From: Sphingobacteriales bacterium | GTDB taxonomy: Bacteria > Bacteroidota > Bacteroidia > Chitinophagales > Chitinophagaceae | Assembly: GCA_027484425.1 (NCBI GenBank) | Contig: JAIXSZ010000037.1 | Coordinates: forward strand, 30,635 to 94,634 | Length of the DNA stretch: 64,000 nucleotides | Reading direction: 5' to 3' | Part shown: positions 1 through 9,381 of the stretch, piece after piece | How the letters are laid out: the number at the start of each line of letters is the position of its first letter | Numbering within the stretch: the stretch's first letter is position 1 | Program-made: the position numbers and the translations under genes | Notes under the pieces: model-generated | The model's input: the letters and a program-made list of their open reading frames with translations, nothing else | Database searches by the model: none | Told to the model about the DNA's origin: nothing

Positions 1-72
1 ACAGAAAAGTAGATAGCGTGACAGAAGTAGCTCAGCAAGCATAGTTTTAGGGCAGTATTATTGTAAAATTAT

Positions 73-663
73 TTAAGAAAGAGCTGATCTATGAGGTTGC
101 AGAGTGGTATCAAGCCACTCTGCTAATTTCTTAGCAAGTACATCCGACCTTCTGCGTGGGCTAGATGCATACCACCACATATTGCTATAATGACTGTTGA
201 TAAGTATTCTGTTGTTGTCGGCTATCAATATCATTATTTCTTTTTTAGCCATCTCTTCATTTCCAATTTCTTTACTCTGCACCATAAATATGTTTGAATC
301 TCTGGCATGAACATCTGACAATACTTGTTGTTCGGCTAGAAATCGGGATATCAGCATACTATTATCAGTAGTGTTTTTTGCCGAAGGCAATTCCTGAAAT
401 TGCAATGTATTCCACAACTTCATAGCTCTGACCACAACAGTAAGAAATGCAAACGACAATATAACCATATTCAACAATCTGTTCTCAGCCTGAGTTGTTA
501 ACACCCACTGTATAGATACGACTACTATTATAAAAACTATGGCAGCAATAGGCACCAACATTTTTTTGCCAATAGGGTAACGTTTGTGTTGTTTGATAAA
601 AGACAGTTCATTGGCAATATCATCCCAATGAATCCCATAGTTATTAGTATCACTTTTTGCCAT
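73..663 (-). CDS. Hypothetical two-TM membrane protein
   Basis: I do not recognise this 196-residue protein. The first 32 or so residues are polar and basic. Two hydrophobic segments follow at about residues 33-52 and 63-80, so it is probably an inner membrane protein with both ends on one side. The remaining C-terminal part is soluble, mixed alpha/beta in character, with a basic patch (PRRRSD) near residue 170. It begins with ATG and diverges from the helicase gene that starts 60 bp away, so the two may share a promoter region. No catalytic motif is visible. Confidence 0.6.
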   Translation of the reverse strand: MAKSDTNNYGIHWDDIANELSFIKQHKRYPIGKKMLVPIAAIVFIIVVVSIQWVLTTQAENRLLNMVILSFAFLTVVVRAMKLWNTLQFQELPSAKNTTDNSMLISRFLAEQQVLSDVHARDSNIFMVQSKEIGNEEMAKKEIMILIADNNRILINSHYSNMWWYASSPRRRSDVLAKKLAEWLDTTLQPHRSALS

Positions 664-723
664 TTTACAAATCTAAATAAATCTTGTCTATCCTGAACAG
701 CCTGCTGGATAGTACATTTGCCT

Positions 724-2631
724 ATGGACTATTTCAAACAGCTACAGCAACTGTTGCTTATAGAGAGGGAAGAAGACAGGCGCAACTATCAGGAGCTTAC
801 AAAATCATCGTCAGCAGCAGAGCGGCGCACCAATGGTATCACCTGGTATCCGGTAGCCATAAGAGGGAAAGAGCTAAGTAAGGCTGAATACCTGACTGTA
901 GAAGTAGAACGCACAACACATACCGACCTCGCACATCAGTTCAGGTTTGGGGGTGCGGCGGTATTGTTCTGCAATCACGATGCTGCCAATGACCGCATAG
1001 AAGGCACCATTACCCACATAGGTGGTAATAGACTAAAAATATCGCTGCGTACCGATGAACTACCCGACTGGGCTGACAACGGCAAACTGGGCATAGACCT
1101 GCTGTTTGACGACAACAGCTATGACGAAATGCAGCAGGCACTGAAACTGGCAACTACTCTTGCAGAAAAAAAAGAAGAAGGCAGACTGATAAATGTACTG
1201 ACCGGTAGTACTCCACCAGCCTTTAACACAGATATACCTGTGTATACCAATGCTGCACTTAACCCCTCACAGCAAGCTGCCGTAAACCTCATACTTACTG
1301 CCGCCGACGTAGCCATAGTACACGGCCCACCTGGAACCGGCAAAACCACTACTCTGGTGCAAGCCATAAAGGCACTGATAGCACAGGGCGAGCAACGCAT
1401 ACTAGTAGTAGCACCTAGCAATACTGCTGTAGACTTGCTATCTGACAAACTATCTGCCGAGGGGCTGAATGTGCTGCGGGTGGGCAATCCGGCGAGGGTG
1501 TCTGAGCGGCTGATGTCGCTGACACTAGACAGCAAAATGGCTGCACATAGCACCATGAAGGATATAAAACGGCTGAAAAAACAAGCGTCAGAATTTAAAG
1601 AAATGGCGCATAAGTACAAGCGTAGTTTCGGGAGGGCAGAGCGCGAGCAGCGCAAAGCACTGTTTGACGAAGCTTATAAAATAATGAAAGATGTGGGCAG
1701 GCTGGAGCAATACATTATAGACGATGTAGTAGGAAAAGCACAAGTAATCACTGCGACACCTGTAGGTGCCAATCATTATACTGTGCGCTCACTCACCTAT
1801 AATACTGTAGTAATAGACGAGGCCGGCCAAGCACTAGAACCTGCCTGCTGGATACCGATACTGAAGGGCAAAAAAGTAATACTAGCGGGGGACCACTGCC
1901 AGTTGCCGCCCACCATCAAAAGTGCCGAAGCTGCCCGCCTAGGGCTAAGTATAACCCTGCTGGAAAAATGTATAGCCCTGTACCCTCAAGCAGTAGCACT
2001 GCTTACCGAGCAATACCGGATGCACCAGCATATCATGGGCTATTCATCGGGTGTGTTTTACAAAAATCTGCTACAGGCGCACGCCACGGTAGCCAGCCAT
2101 CTGCTGTATGATGCGGAAACGCCCCTTGCTTTTATAGATACTGCTGGTTGCGGATACGAAGAAAAACAAGAACAAACTGCCATCTCTAACCCCGATGAGG
2201 CAGCATTGCTGCTGCGCCACCTCAGCCAGTTGGTAATCTCGTTGCAGCCCCACTTTAGCGATGGCACATTCCCTTCTATAGCAGTCATATCGCCCTACCG
2301 GGAGCAGATATATGTGCTGCGCGAGCTGATGCAGCACTCTCCGGCACTGCTGCCCTACAGTGCCAGTATTACTATCAATACCATCGATAGTTTTCAGGGG
2401 CAGGAGCGCGATGTAGTGTATATAAGTATGACCCGCAGCAACGATAGTGGCACTATAGGGTTCTTATCTGATATCAGGCGCATGAACGTAGCCATGACCC
2501 GCGCCCGCAAAAAACTGGTGGTAATAGGCGATAGTGCCACGCTATCGCGGCTGGCATTTTATGCCGATTTTATAGCTTATGCCGAGCAACTCGATGCCTA
2601 CCAAAGTGCATGGGAATTTATGGATATTTAA
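724..2631 (+). CDS. SF1 DNA/RNA helicase (UPF1/SMUBP2-like)
   Basis: Superfamily 1B helicase that uses ATP to unwind nucleic acid, resembling the IGHMBP2/SMUBP2-UPF1 branch. With the ATG at 724 it has 635 residues. Walker A GPPGTGKTT is at about 201-209, motif II DEAGQ at about 365, a Q/Y-R motif (LTEQYRM) follows, and motif VI VAMTRARKK is at about 589. The N-terminal 180 residues form the beta-barrel-like region usual for this branch. An in-frame TTG lies two codons upstream, but the ATG is the better start. The actual substrate (DNA or RNA repair intermediate) is not deducible. It is followed by a lipoprotein gene after about 100 bp. Confidence 0.9.
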   Translation: MDYFKQLQQLLLIEREEDRRNYQELTKSSSAAERRTNGITWYPVAIRGKELSKAEYLTVEVERTTHTDLAHQFRFGGAAVLFCNHDAANDRIEGTITHIGGNRLKISLRTDELPDWADNGKLGIDLLFDDNSYDEMQQALKLATTLAEKKEEGRLINVLTGSTPPAFNTDIPVYTNAALNPSQQAAVNLILTAADVAIVHGPPGTGKTTTLVQAIKALIAQGEQRILVVAPSNTAVDLLSDKLSAEGLNVLRVGNPARVSERLMSLTLDSKMAAHSTMKDIKRLKKQASEFKEMAHKYKRSFGRAEREQRKALFDEAYKIMKDVGRLEQYIIDDVVGKAQVITATPVGANHYTVRSLTYNTVVIDEAGQALEPACWIPILKGKKVILAGDHCQLPPTIKSAEAARLGLSITLLEKCIALYPQAVALLTEQYRMHQHIMGYSSGVFYKNLLQAHATVASHLLYDAETPLAFIDTAGCGYEEKQEQTAISNPDEAALLLRHLSQLVISLQPHFSDGTFPSIAVISPYREQIYVLRELMQHSPALLPYSASITINTIDSFQGQERDVVYISMTRSNDSGTIGFLSDIRRMNVAMTRARKKLVVIGDSATLSRLAFYADFIAYAEQLDAYQSAWEFMDI

Positions 2632-2731
2632 GCCACGGAGAAAAGCGAGGTACACACATTTCTCAAAAAAAATGTGGCTACATTATGCCTTACTTCAAAT
2701 TTTTAGTATGTTTAATCCAAATACGTGCGTT

Positions 2732-3430
2732 ATGAAAAATTCTATTTTATTCAGTTTAGGTCTTATACTCACTTTTTTCGTCACCGGTTGCGATAGCTAC
2801 TCCAAGTATACTATTGACGAAAAACCAATGGTAAAAGCAGATGCACGCCTGCTGGGTATATGGAAAGCTGTAGGCGACACTAACAGATTTGATTACTTCC
2901 TGATTCAGAATAGCGAAGACACTCACAAAGAATTTGTGGAGTGGGTGGGCAAAAACAAAGGAGAAGAAAGAGACCGCAACGAAGCTGTGAAAATGATAGT
3001 AGATCATTACAAATCTGGCAATGCTAAAAACGTACATACGCTTTACATCACCCGTATGGACCAAAACGGCACCAACCGTCATTACGAAAACTTTACTACA
3101 ACAATATCTAAAATAGGCAATGCTACTTTTTTGAACATTCCCTACAAGAACGTACCAGTTGAAGACGCCGAAATGGAAACAGAAAAAGAAGAATCGGGCT
3201 TCTTTTTTGTGCGCATACTCAGCTTCAACGAAAATGCGAGTCTGGTGAAAATAGCAGTGGTGCACGACCCATCGCTTAAATACCTGAGCAGTAGCAAACA
3301 GGTGCGCAAACAAATAGCTGCCAACATGAATAGGTCTTCTTACTACTCAGATACCATCACCTTGTATAAAGTAAATGGTTATCATGAATCTAAAAAAGGT
3401 TCTATTACAGTAGCCAATAAGTGGGAGTAA
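2732..3430 (+). CDS. Hypothetical lipoprotein
   Basis: Predicted 232-residue lipoprotein of unknown function. The chosen ATG gives a typical signal: MKNS, then a hydrophobic run, ending in lipobox VTGC with the lipidated Cys at residue 20. The open frame extends further upstream into the helicase gene, but those codons would bury the signal peptide, so they are rejected. The mature part is charged and soluble, with a LLGIWKAVGD segment that resembles the start of lipocalin-like or 'LGTW' lipoproteins common in Bacteroidota. It is probably anchored in the outer or inner membrane and faces the periplasm. Confidence 0.75.
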   Translation: MKNSILFSLGLILTFFVTGCDSYSKYTIDEKPMVKADARLLGIWKAVGDTNRFDYFLIQNSEDTHKEFVEWVGKNKGEERDRNEAVKMIVDHYKSGNAKNVHTLYITRMDQNGTNRHYENFTTTISKIGNATFLNIPYKNVPVEDAEMETEKEESGFFFVRILSFNENASLVKIAVVHDPSLKYLSSSKQVRKQIAANMNRSSYYSDTITLYKVNGYHESKKGSITVANKWE

Positions 3431-3449
3431 TCAGCTATATGTAAAGTAG

Positions 3450-3776
3450 CTATTCAAAGTAGTTGATCACACATTCTTTGAGCATACGTTCTTGCTCTGC
3501 CATACCCTTGATGGGTACAGGTTCTATTTCGTTGAAGTGTGGCCAGCCTTCGTCATCGCGGCCTACAAACTCATAAAAACCATGCTGCGTAAGCAGTGTA
3601 CACACAGCAATATGCATGAGATCTTGCTTTTGCTCTTTCGAGAATTTTTTGCGGGGCATTTTTCCTAGTTCGTTTACCCCTATCAAAAACAATATACCTT
3701 CCATATCGGGCAGCTTACCAAAACGCTCTCTGAGCATGTTTTCTGTATCAAGCCACCTTTGTTCAAAATTTTCCAT
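3450..3776 (-). CDS. Conserved small soluble protein
   Basis: A 108-residue soluble protein with no recognised domain. It has a predicted helical N-terminus (ENFEQRWLDTENMLRERFGK) and the segment PDMEGILFLIGVNELGK, followed by a lysine-rich stretch and a Trp-Pro containing C-terminal half. Similar short proteins are, to my recollection, widespread in Bacteroidota genomes without assigned function. It converges on the lipoprotein gene, 19 bp away. No signal peptide or membrane segment is present. Confidence 0.65.
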   Translation of the reverse strand: MENFEQRWLDTENMLRERFGKLPDMEGILFLIGVNELGKMPRKKFSKEQKQDLMHIAVCTLLTQHGFYEFVGRDDEGWPHFNEIEPVPIKGMAEQERMLKECVINYFE

Positions 3777-4021
3777 AAATACTATTCACTTAGCAGGCAT
3801 TTATTTGCATCCATAACAACAGCCATTTGCTAGTACGTGGCGAAATTAGAGCATTACACCTGAAACAGCGTGTAATAAGCGATCTTTTTAGTCAATATAG
3901 CCGTATCTTACGGTCACAATTTTTAAGAAAAGTTAAAAATAATAGCCATATACCTCTTTGTGGCTTTGGCTTTATATTTTTGATACCACATCCACATTAC
4001 TGAGAAAAAAGCACAATAGAA

Positions 4022-5026
4022 ATGGAAATATCTTCATCTTTCGACATTCGCGAACTCAACGAACGCATACACCAGCAAAGTGCCTTTATAGAGCTGCTGA
4101 CTATGGAGCTGAATAAGGTAGTAGTAGGGCAAAAGCACATGGTAGAACGCCTGTTGATAGGTATGTTGGCAAATGGTCACGTACTGCTAGAAGGTGTGCC
4201 TGGCTTAGCTAAAACACTGGCTATCAAGTCGCTGGCTTCTGCTATTCATGCTCGGTTTGCTCGTATTCAATTCACTCCCGATCTGCTCCCTGCCGATGTG
4301 CTGGGCACGATGGTGTACAATCCTCAAGACCATGTGTTTGCGGTACGTAAAGGTCCAATATTTGCCAACTTCATACTTGCCGATGAAATAAACCGCGCCC
4401 CTGCCAAGGTGCAAAGTGCACTACTGGAAGCCATGCAAGAGCGCCAGGTAACAATAGGCGACAGTACTTACAAACTGGAAGAGCCATTTCTGGTATTAGC
4501 CACCCAAAACCCCATAGAGCAAGAAGGTACTTATGAGCTGCCGGAAGCACAGGTAGACCGCTTTATGCTAAAGATAGTTATTACATACCCTAAAAAAGAC
4601 GAAGAAAGGCACATCATACGCACCAACCTCAACCCTTCTGGTGCTGTGAAAATAAACCCAGTAGTAAGTACAGAAGAAATACTAAAAGCTCGCGGACTGG
4701 TGCGCGAGGTGTACATGGACGAGAAAATAGAACAATACATACTCGACATCGTATTCGCTACCCGTTTTCCAGAGGAGTACAAACTAGGCAAACTAAAACC
4801 ATTTATTAGTTATGGTGGCTCGCCACGTGCCAGCATCAATCTGGCTCTGGCATCAAAGGCGTACGCCTTCATAAAACGTAGAGGGTATGTAATACCTGAA
4901 GATGTACGTGCTGTATGCCACGACGTTATGCGTCACCGTATAGGCCTTACCTACGAGGCTGAAGCTGAAAACGTAACCAGCGAGCAAATACTCAACGAAA
5001 TACTGAATGTGGTAGAAGTGCCATAG
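4022..5026 (+). CDS. MoxR-family AAA+ ATPase
   Basis: MoxR-type AAA+ ATPase (334 residues) thought to act as a chaperone that helps assemble or activate partner complexes. Walker A EGVPGLAKT is at about 57-65 and Walker B LADEINR is near 119. Sensor and arginine-finger regions (ATQNPIEQEGTYELPEAQ, DRFM) and the C-terminal lid (SYGGSPRAS) are all present. MoxR genes in this phylum usually sit with DUF58, BatA or BatB genes. Here there is none on either side, so it is solitary in this window. It is followed by a strong terminator hairpin. Confidence 0.93.
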   Translation: MEISSSFDIRELNERIHQQSAFIELLTMELNKVVVGQKHMVERLLIGMLANGHVLLEGVPGLAKTLAIKSLASAIHARFARIQFTPDLLPADVLGTMVYNPQDHVFAVRKGPIFANFILADEINRAPAKVQSALLEAMQERQVTIGDSTYKLEEPFLVLATQNPIEQEGTYELPEAQVDRFMLKIVITYPKKDEERHIIRTNLNPSGAVKINPVVSTEEILKARGLVREVYMDEKIEQYILDIVFATRFPEEYKLGKLKPFISYGGSPRASINLALASKAYAFIKRRGYVIPEDVRAVCHDVMRHRIGLTYEAEAENVTSEQILNEILNVVEVP

Positions 5027-5055
5027 TAGGCTACTTTTACTATAATTATACTTTG

Positions 5056-5084
5056 CTACGCCACACCTCATCAGTGTGGCGTAG
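5056..5084 (+). terminator. Intrinsic terminator after MoxR gene
   Basis: Perfect 11-bp stem (arms 5056-5066 and 5074-5084) with a 7-nt loop, followed by a T-rich stretch (TTGTTTT). It lies 30 bp past the MoxR stop codon. Confidence 0.85.
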
Positions 5085-5290
5085 TTGTTTTAATACTTCG
5101 CCCTACCTATTAAAGTTTTGAAAATAAAAGCAGTTATCCACAATTTTTATTGGCAGAAGGTGATTAGCTAAATGCGGCACAACACAATACCACAAAGGGT
5201 TTCAGCAGATTGACGGCTGCTTTTTGTTGTGTTATCACTAAAAACAGAATTGTTGTTGTTGTTTATTTTTACACCTCAAAACCTATCTCT

Positions 5291-5599
5291 ATGCGCGGAC
5301 AAAAAGTGTACAATAGCATTATCAAAGACGGCAGCATTTCAGGCACCATTCGCAAGGGGCGCAACAATTCCCTTATCAGTAAGAGAAATGAATGTATGAT
5401 AGCCCGTTACTACTACTATGGCTATCTGCGAAACAAAGGCTACGAAGAAACCTTAAAACTGCTGATGTCTGAGTTTTATTTATCTCCGGCTACAATTGCG
5501 TTTCAGGTGCAACAGCAATCTGAAAGTTTGGTGAAGCTGCGGCAACTGAGCCCTACTGTATATTACTTTATGAACCGCTGGCCTCACTACAAATGGTAA
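5291..5599 (+). CDS. Small conserved Bacteroidota protein, DNA-binding-like
   Basis: A 102-residue basic protein starting at ATG 5291. The open frame extends upstream, but the extra residues are hydrophobic and unlikely. The core (NSLISKRNECMIARYYYYG, then LKLLMSEFYLSPATIAFQV) matches a pattern I recall from many small Bacteroidota proteins: a basic helix followed by 'EFYLS..TI', which looks like a helix-turn-helix. DNA binding is an inference. No operon partner is evident; the DUF1569 gene follows after 89 bp. Confidence 0.6.
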   Translation: MRGQKVYNSIIKDGSISGTIRKGRNNSLISKRNECMIARYYYYGYLRNKGYEETLKLLMSEFYLSPATIAFQVQQQSESLVKLRQLSPTVYYFMNRWPHYKW

Positions 5600-5688
5600 G
5601 CCTGTTGCCTACTTGTTTACATACAAGTAACCTGTAGTCAATATCTTATCTCAGAATTTTGTTGCACTTTTATGAAAAAATCATACTC

Positions 5689-6147
5689 ATGGCACTACCC
5701 GATATCTTTACCAAAGAAGTATCTGAAGAGATTATAGGCAGAATAAATAAGCTTTCCACTAGCACGCAACCCAAATGGGGCAAAATGTCTGTAGCACAAA
5801 TGCTGGCACACTGTAGTGTGACATACGAGTACATGTATGAAGATAAGCACAAAAAACCAGGCTTTGTAATGGGGCTAATGCTGAAACTAATGGTGAAACC
5901 AATGGTGGTAAATGAAACACCTTACAAACCTAACAATCGCACTGCACCTGCTTTTATCATCAGCGATGAAAGAGATTTCGAAAAAGAAAAACAACGATTA
6001 ACAGAGTATATACGCCGTACACAGCAACATGGTGGCGACCATTTTAACGGTATGGAGTCTCATTCGTTTGGTGCACTCAATAAAATCGAGTGGAACAACA
6101 TGATGTATAAGCACCTCAACCACCATCTTACACAGTTTGGTGTGTAA
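5689..6147 (+). CDS. DUF1569 family (DinB-like) protein
   Basis: 152-residue protein beginning MALPDIF (ATG 5689). The segment QPKWGKMSVAQMLAHC, with its conserved His, followed by a four-helix layout, matches DUF1569, a DinB/YfiT-like fold. Members of that superfamily often bind a metal through histidines and transfer thiols or act in stress responses. The specific reaction here is unknown. A C-terminal histidine-rich end (KHLNHHLTQF) is also typical of the family. It is transcribed towards the thioredoxin-like gene, with a shared terminator between them. Confidence 0.75.
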   Translation: MALPDIFTKEVSEEIIGRINKLSTSTQPKWGKMSVAQMLAHCSVTYEYMYEDKHKKPGFVMGLMLKLMVKPMVVNETPYKPNNRTAPAFIISDERDFEKEKQRLTEYIRRTQQHGGDHFNGMESHSFGALNKIEWNNMMYKHLNHHLTQFGV

Positions 6148-6161
6148 ACTTGTACCAACAA

Positions 6162-6209
6162 AAACAGAGAGATAACATTGCAAAAACTAATGCAGTTATC
6201 TCTCTGTTT
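6162..6209. terminator. Bidirectional terminator between convergent genes
   Basis: A perfect 15-bp inverted repeat (arms 6162-6176 and 6195-6209) lies between two converging genes. It has an A-rich left edge and a T-rich right edge, so it can terminate transcription from both sides. Confidence 0.85.
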
Positions 6210-6226
6210 ATTAACCAACTATCCTA

Positions 6227-6835
6227 TTATGCTTTCCGCAGCAGGTCTATCAGCTCTGCTTCTATATGTTGTTGTTTATCTTTTGCATACCAGAGGTGCA
6301 GCTCATTGGCATAAGTAGCAGCAGTTTCAGGATTGGCTTTCAACTTTTTTACAAGCGCCTGAGCGAAAACAGGCCTTGGGCCCCAACTTCCAGTTACGTT
6401 ATACTCAGCATCCAGCTGCACTACTTTAGGTATCGATTTCGTATTATCAGTTAAGTGAGCGTTTATCAATTCAGGATTTTGGTCTCTGTATACAAGGCTC
6501 ATTTTTATTTTATTATTGCTCGCTGCTGCTAGTGCATGTAGTACTGGCACTATTTGTGCAGCATCGCCACACCAGTGTTCTGTTATCACTAGCCAGTGTA
6601 TAGGATGAGTGAGTGAGTTGAGTACATTTTTCATTTCATCGCTCATGTGGTAGGTTTTCTCTACACGGTGTATGCGATGCTGGTTCATATTTATGTACTC
6701 TTTGTACTTAGCATCTGTAATATGAATTGCATCATGGGCCAGATTGACCATGTATGTATCATAATCTATTCCCTTGTCTACATAAGTTAGATAATCAGTT
6801 TTATTCAGCACCGCACTTATAACATCCGTTGTCAT
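6227..6835 (-). CDS. Thioredoxin-family protein with single active-site Cys
   Basis: A 202-residue cytosolic protein of the thioredoxin-fold family common in Bacteroidota. The active-site region reads EHWCGDAAQ, so the CXXC of true thioredoxins is reduced to a single Cys (WCGDA). The fold continues with a cis-Pro-like SIPKVV motif and GSWGPRPVFA near residue 150. With one cysteine it cannot do classical dithiol exchange. A glutathione- or bacillithiol-type or purely peroxidatic role is possible but not shown. It has no signal peptide. Confidence 0.8.
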   Translation of the reverse strand: MTTDVISAVLNKTDYLTYVDKGIDYDTYMVNLAHDAIHITDAKYKEYINMNQHRIHRVEKTYHMSDEMKNVLNSLTHPIHWLVITEHWCGDAAQIVPVLHALAAASNNKIKMSLVYRDQNPELINAHLTDNTKSIPKVVQLDAEYNVTGSWGPRPVFAQALVKKLKANPETAATYANELHLWYAKDKQQHIEAELIDLLRKA

Positions 6836-6980
6836 TTTCGATATTGTTTATTGAATACAAAATTAAGCCTTAAGCTGTTCATAATGCTGCATAAAACCAT
6901 GATGTATATCACCTTTGCCTATGATGTTATTCCCTTTTGGCACAGCCGTTATCACTTCACTACTCATTATGCACATAAAA

Positions 6981-7011
6981 AAAGCCATTGTGTTTGAAAC
7001 ACAATAGCTTT
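6981..7011 (-). terminator. Intrinsic terminator after glucosaminidase gene
   Basis: A long hairpin (aaagc-c-attgtgtt against aacacaat-a-gcttt, one internal mismatch, 3-nt loop) is followed on the minus strand by seven T residues. It lies 30 bp past the minus-strand stop at 7041. Confidence 0.85.
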
Positions 7012-7040
7012 CTAAAAACTCGTCAAGTAGTATTGAAAAA

Positions 7041-7517
7041 TTACAAACGATTTGATTTTACCACGCTCATTATTCTCTTTTCCCATTCTTCGGGCTGTTC
7101 AGAATATCCAGCACGGCTTATAGCTTTAACCCATAACTGAGGATTATTGTTATTTTTCAGCTTGTTGTAAAACTTTTTGCGGGTCATCAGGTTACAAAAG
7201 TCAATGTAAGAAGCATATACATTATCATACTGTTTGTACCTGCTTTTGTTACCTCTATGATTCACTATGTTGTTATCACCTACTATACCAAAATGATTAT
7301 TGAGCACCTTGGCTACTGCACCCGACCCACTAGCCGACTCTACAGCAGCTACCGCCAGTATCACAGATGCTGGTATGCCATAGTGCTCTCCTAGCACTTT
7401 GGCTATGATTTTGTGGTTGGTGATGTACTTGTTGTTTTGTGCGTTGGCCGAAAAAATCGCAACCATAAGCACAAGCACTAAAAGCTTTCTTCTTAGTATC
7501 CTGTTTATTATTGTCAT
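7041..7517 (-). CDS. Secreted glucosaminidase (FlgJ/LytG-like)
   Basis: 158-residue exported peptidoglycan hydrolase of the glucosaminidase (GH73-like) family, expected to cleave glycan strands in the periplasm. A signal peptide ends near SANAQ (residue 27). The catalytic glutamate is E60 in AAVESASGSG. It is followed by NNHFGIVG and the YASYIDFCNLM segment typical of the family. The single domain has no LysM or SH3 wall-binding module, so it is shorter than many relatives. It is flanked by its own terminator. Confidence 0.88.
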   Translation of the reverse strand: MTIINRILRRKLLVLVLMVAIFSANAQNNKYITNHKIIAKVLGEHYGIPASVILAVAAVESASGSGAVAKVLNNHFGIVGDNNIVNHRGNKSRYKQYDNVYASYIDFCNLMTRKKFYNKLKNNNNPQLWVKAISRAGYSEQPEEWEKRIMSVVKSNRL

Positions 7518-7603
7518 TATGCTGCAATGTTTAGAAGCAGTGCAAATGTAATGATTTTTTCAATAGGTAGCTCATTCAAAGTGTTAAAACTCACTTAGCA
7601 ACC

Positions 7604-8338
7604 CTATTGCACTCTATTTTCAGGTCTATCGTCTTCTACTTTTATACGGTCTTTCACTTTTATAATGGGCTTGTATCCTTTTCTCATCTTGGTTTTGCCC
7701 ATCTTGTTTTTGGTGTAGAATATATAACCTACCGATAGGCAATAACCTACACTCTCCATGGATGAAGTACGATTTTTGCCTGGCACCAGATTCAGTAAAC
7801 CCATTTGGGCTCTTGCCCTCAGGAAAAATCCTGTTTCATTTTGGTAACCAATATTAGCGCCACCACCTAAGTCTAGCTTACGAATATCATCTATTGGCCA
7901 TTTGCCAAAGTCAAGATCTTTTTTAGATATAATACTGCCGCTCTTAATGTAATATTCCCCATCTCTATTATACCCTAAAAATGGACCTACTCCCACAAAA
8001 AAGGTGCTGTTTTCAAAAAATCCTGTTTTATAAACTACATTCAGCGGTATCTCCATAGTGCTAATAGTATACTGTTCGTAACCGTTTGCCAAATTTGATT
8101 TGTACCCATTGGTGACATGGTATATACCGGGCTGAAAGTAAAAATGGTTGGCAAAGGCATAATCTACAAAGCCACCCAGTCTACCACCAAACTTCATATC
8201 GGTTTGTTTCTGTTTATTGTTTGTTTCTATGTTATAGTCCGATGCATTGAACCCCAGCTCCACACCTATACCTAGCTGCGCTTGCACATGCATGGCCATA
8301 GTAGTTATCATTGCAGTAAGTAAAAGTATGCGCTTCAT
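7604..8338 (-). CDS. PorT-like outer membrane beta-barrel protein
   Basis: 244 residues from the ATG at 8338, which gives the clean signal MKRILLLTAMITTMAMHVQAQ. An in-frame upstream extension overlaps the next gene and is rejected. The mature protein has alternating beta strands with aromatic girdles (FYFQPGIYHV, FFLRARAQMG, CLSVGYIFY), typical of the PorT-type 'outer membrane beta-barrel' family in Bacteroidota. The C-terminal 35 residues are very basic and then acidic, beyond the last strand. Function is unknown. It is probably expressed with or after the aminotransferase gene just upstream. Confidence 0.8.
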   Translation of the reverse strand: MKRILLLTAMITTMAMHVQAQLGIGVELGFNASDYNIETNNKQKQTDMKFGGRLGGFVDYAFANHFYFQPGIYHVTNGYKSNLANGYEQYTISTMEIPLNVVYKTGFFENSTFFVGVGPFLGYNRDGEYYIKSGSIISKKDLDFGKWPIDDIRKLDLGGGANIGYQNETGFFLRARAQMGLLNLVPGKNRTSSMESVGYCLSVGYIFYTKNKMGKTKMRKGYKPIIKVKDRIKVEDDRPENRVQ

Positions 8339-8414
8339 AAAAATATGTGCATTGTTGCTGTGGTGAAAGAGATAATTTTTGCGTAAAGTTAGCAAAGATT
8401 GTGAAGCAGCAGCA

Positions 8415-9239
8415 TTATATATGATTAAACAGTGTAGCAAATATTCTCTTTATTGCTTCACACCCATATCGCTTATCTTCTATGTTAGACACCCACCTTA
8501 CACCTTTCACAGCATTCGTAAGCATTAACTCATCAGCCTGCATCAATTCTTCATAGGTCAATGATCGCTCTTCTATACTAGGCCACTGCTCTAAAATATA
8601 ACTACGCATCACCCCTGCTACACAGCCATCGGTAAGTGGTGGCGTGTATACTTTACCCTCTTTCACCCAAAACAAATTGGCTATAGCACTTTCTATTATA
8701 TGCCCTTGAGTATTGTATACCAGTGCATCGTTCCACTTATTATGTTTTGCTTGTCTGGCCGCTATGGCATACACCAATGCATTTGCAGATTTCAGATTAC
8801 TGAGGCTATCTGTGCTTTTGGTAATGCTTGATGCAATACCCAGCACTAGCCCGTTAGTATTCAGCAGCATATTGTCTTCGGGCAGCGGATAACATTCTAT
8901 CACGTACTGGGGCTTTTGTGGTCCTTCCCCAAATATGCCACCACTTCCAAGATACACCTGCAAACGCACCCTACAATATGCCGCTAAATTGTTCCTTTTC
9001 ACCGTTCGCAGCACTTCTGCCTCCAGCATAGTTGCTGTAAACAATACTGGCACCTCGAAAAACAGTTGTTTCATACCAGCAAACAATCGCTGCCAATGAT
9101 AGCTGCCCAGTCTTATTTGCCCATTTTTTACAAGCATGGTCTCAAAAAGTCCTATCCCGTACCTGAATGCACCGTTATCAGCAGGTATTACCGCCTCTGC
9201 TGTCGCTATTATTTTCCCGTTTATGTTAGTAAAGCTCAA
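8415..9239 (-). CDS. Class IV PLP-dependent aminotransferase/lyase
   Basis: 274-residue fold-type IV PLP enzyme (branched-chain aminotransferase / 4-amino-4-deoxychorismate lyase superfamily). Visible hallmarks are FRYGIGLFETMLV near the N-terminus, the PLP-lysine region SNLKSANALVYA, and VYNTQGHIIESAIANLFWV, where the Glu contacts PLP. The length fits PabC or D-amino-acid aminotransferase better than long BCATs. Substrate cannot be fixed from sequence. The start is a TTG (9239): no ATG exists before residue 35 and a stop lies six codons upstream. Confidence 0.85.
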   Translation of the reverse strand: MSFTNINGKIIATAEAVIPADNGAFRYGIGLFETMLVKNGQIRLGSYHWQRLFAGMKQLFFEVPVLFTATMLEAEVLRTVKRNNLAAYCRVRLQVYLGSGGIFGEGPQKPQYVIECYPLPEDNMLLNTNGLVLGIASSITKSTDSLSNLKSANALVYAIAARQAKHNKWNDALVYNTQGHIIESAIANLFWVKEGKVYTPPLTDGCVAGVMRSYILEQWPSIEERSLTYEELMQADELMLTNAVKGVRWVSNIEDKRYGCEAIKRIFATLFNHI

Positions 9240-9381
9240 TCTTAGATTTGTTTAGTTGTCAGAAACTGCAACCTGCTGTAAAGTTACAGCTTCGTTAATA
9301 AAGCAGTCATTGTATACCGTTATAGTCATATTTCTAGGGTTGTGCCCCCCCTATTGGGTAGTTTGTTTTTACATTTGCATC

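Noticed and set aside
1119..1655. 178-codon minus-strand frame inside the helicase gene
   Set aside because: Antisense to conserved helicase motifs; its Ser/Ala/Leu-rich translation has no recognisable domain.
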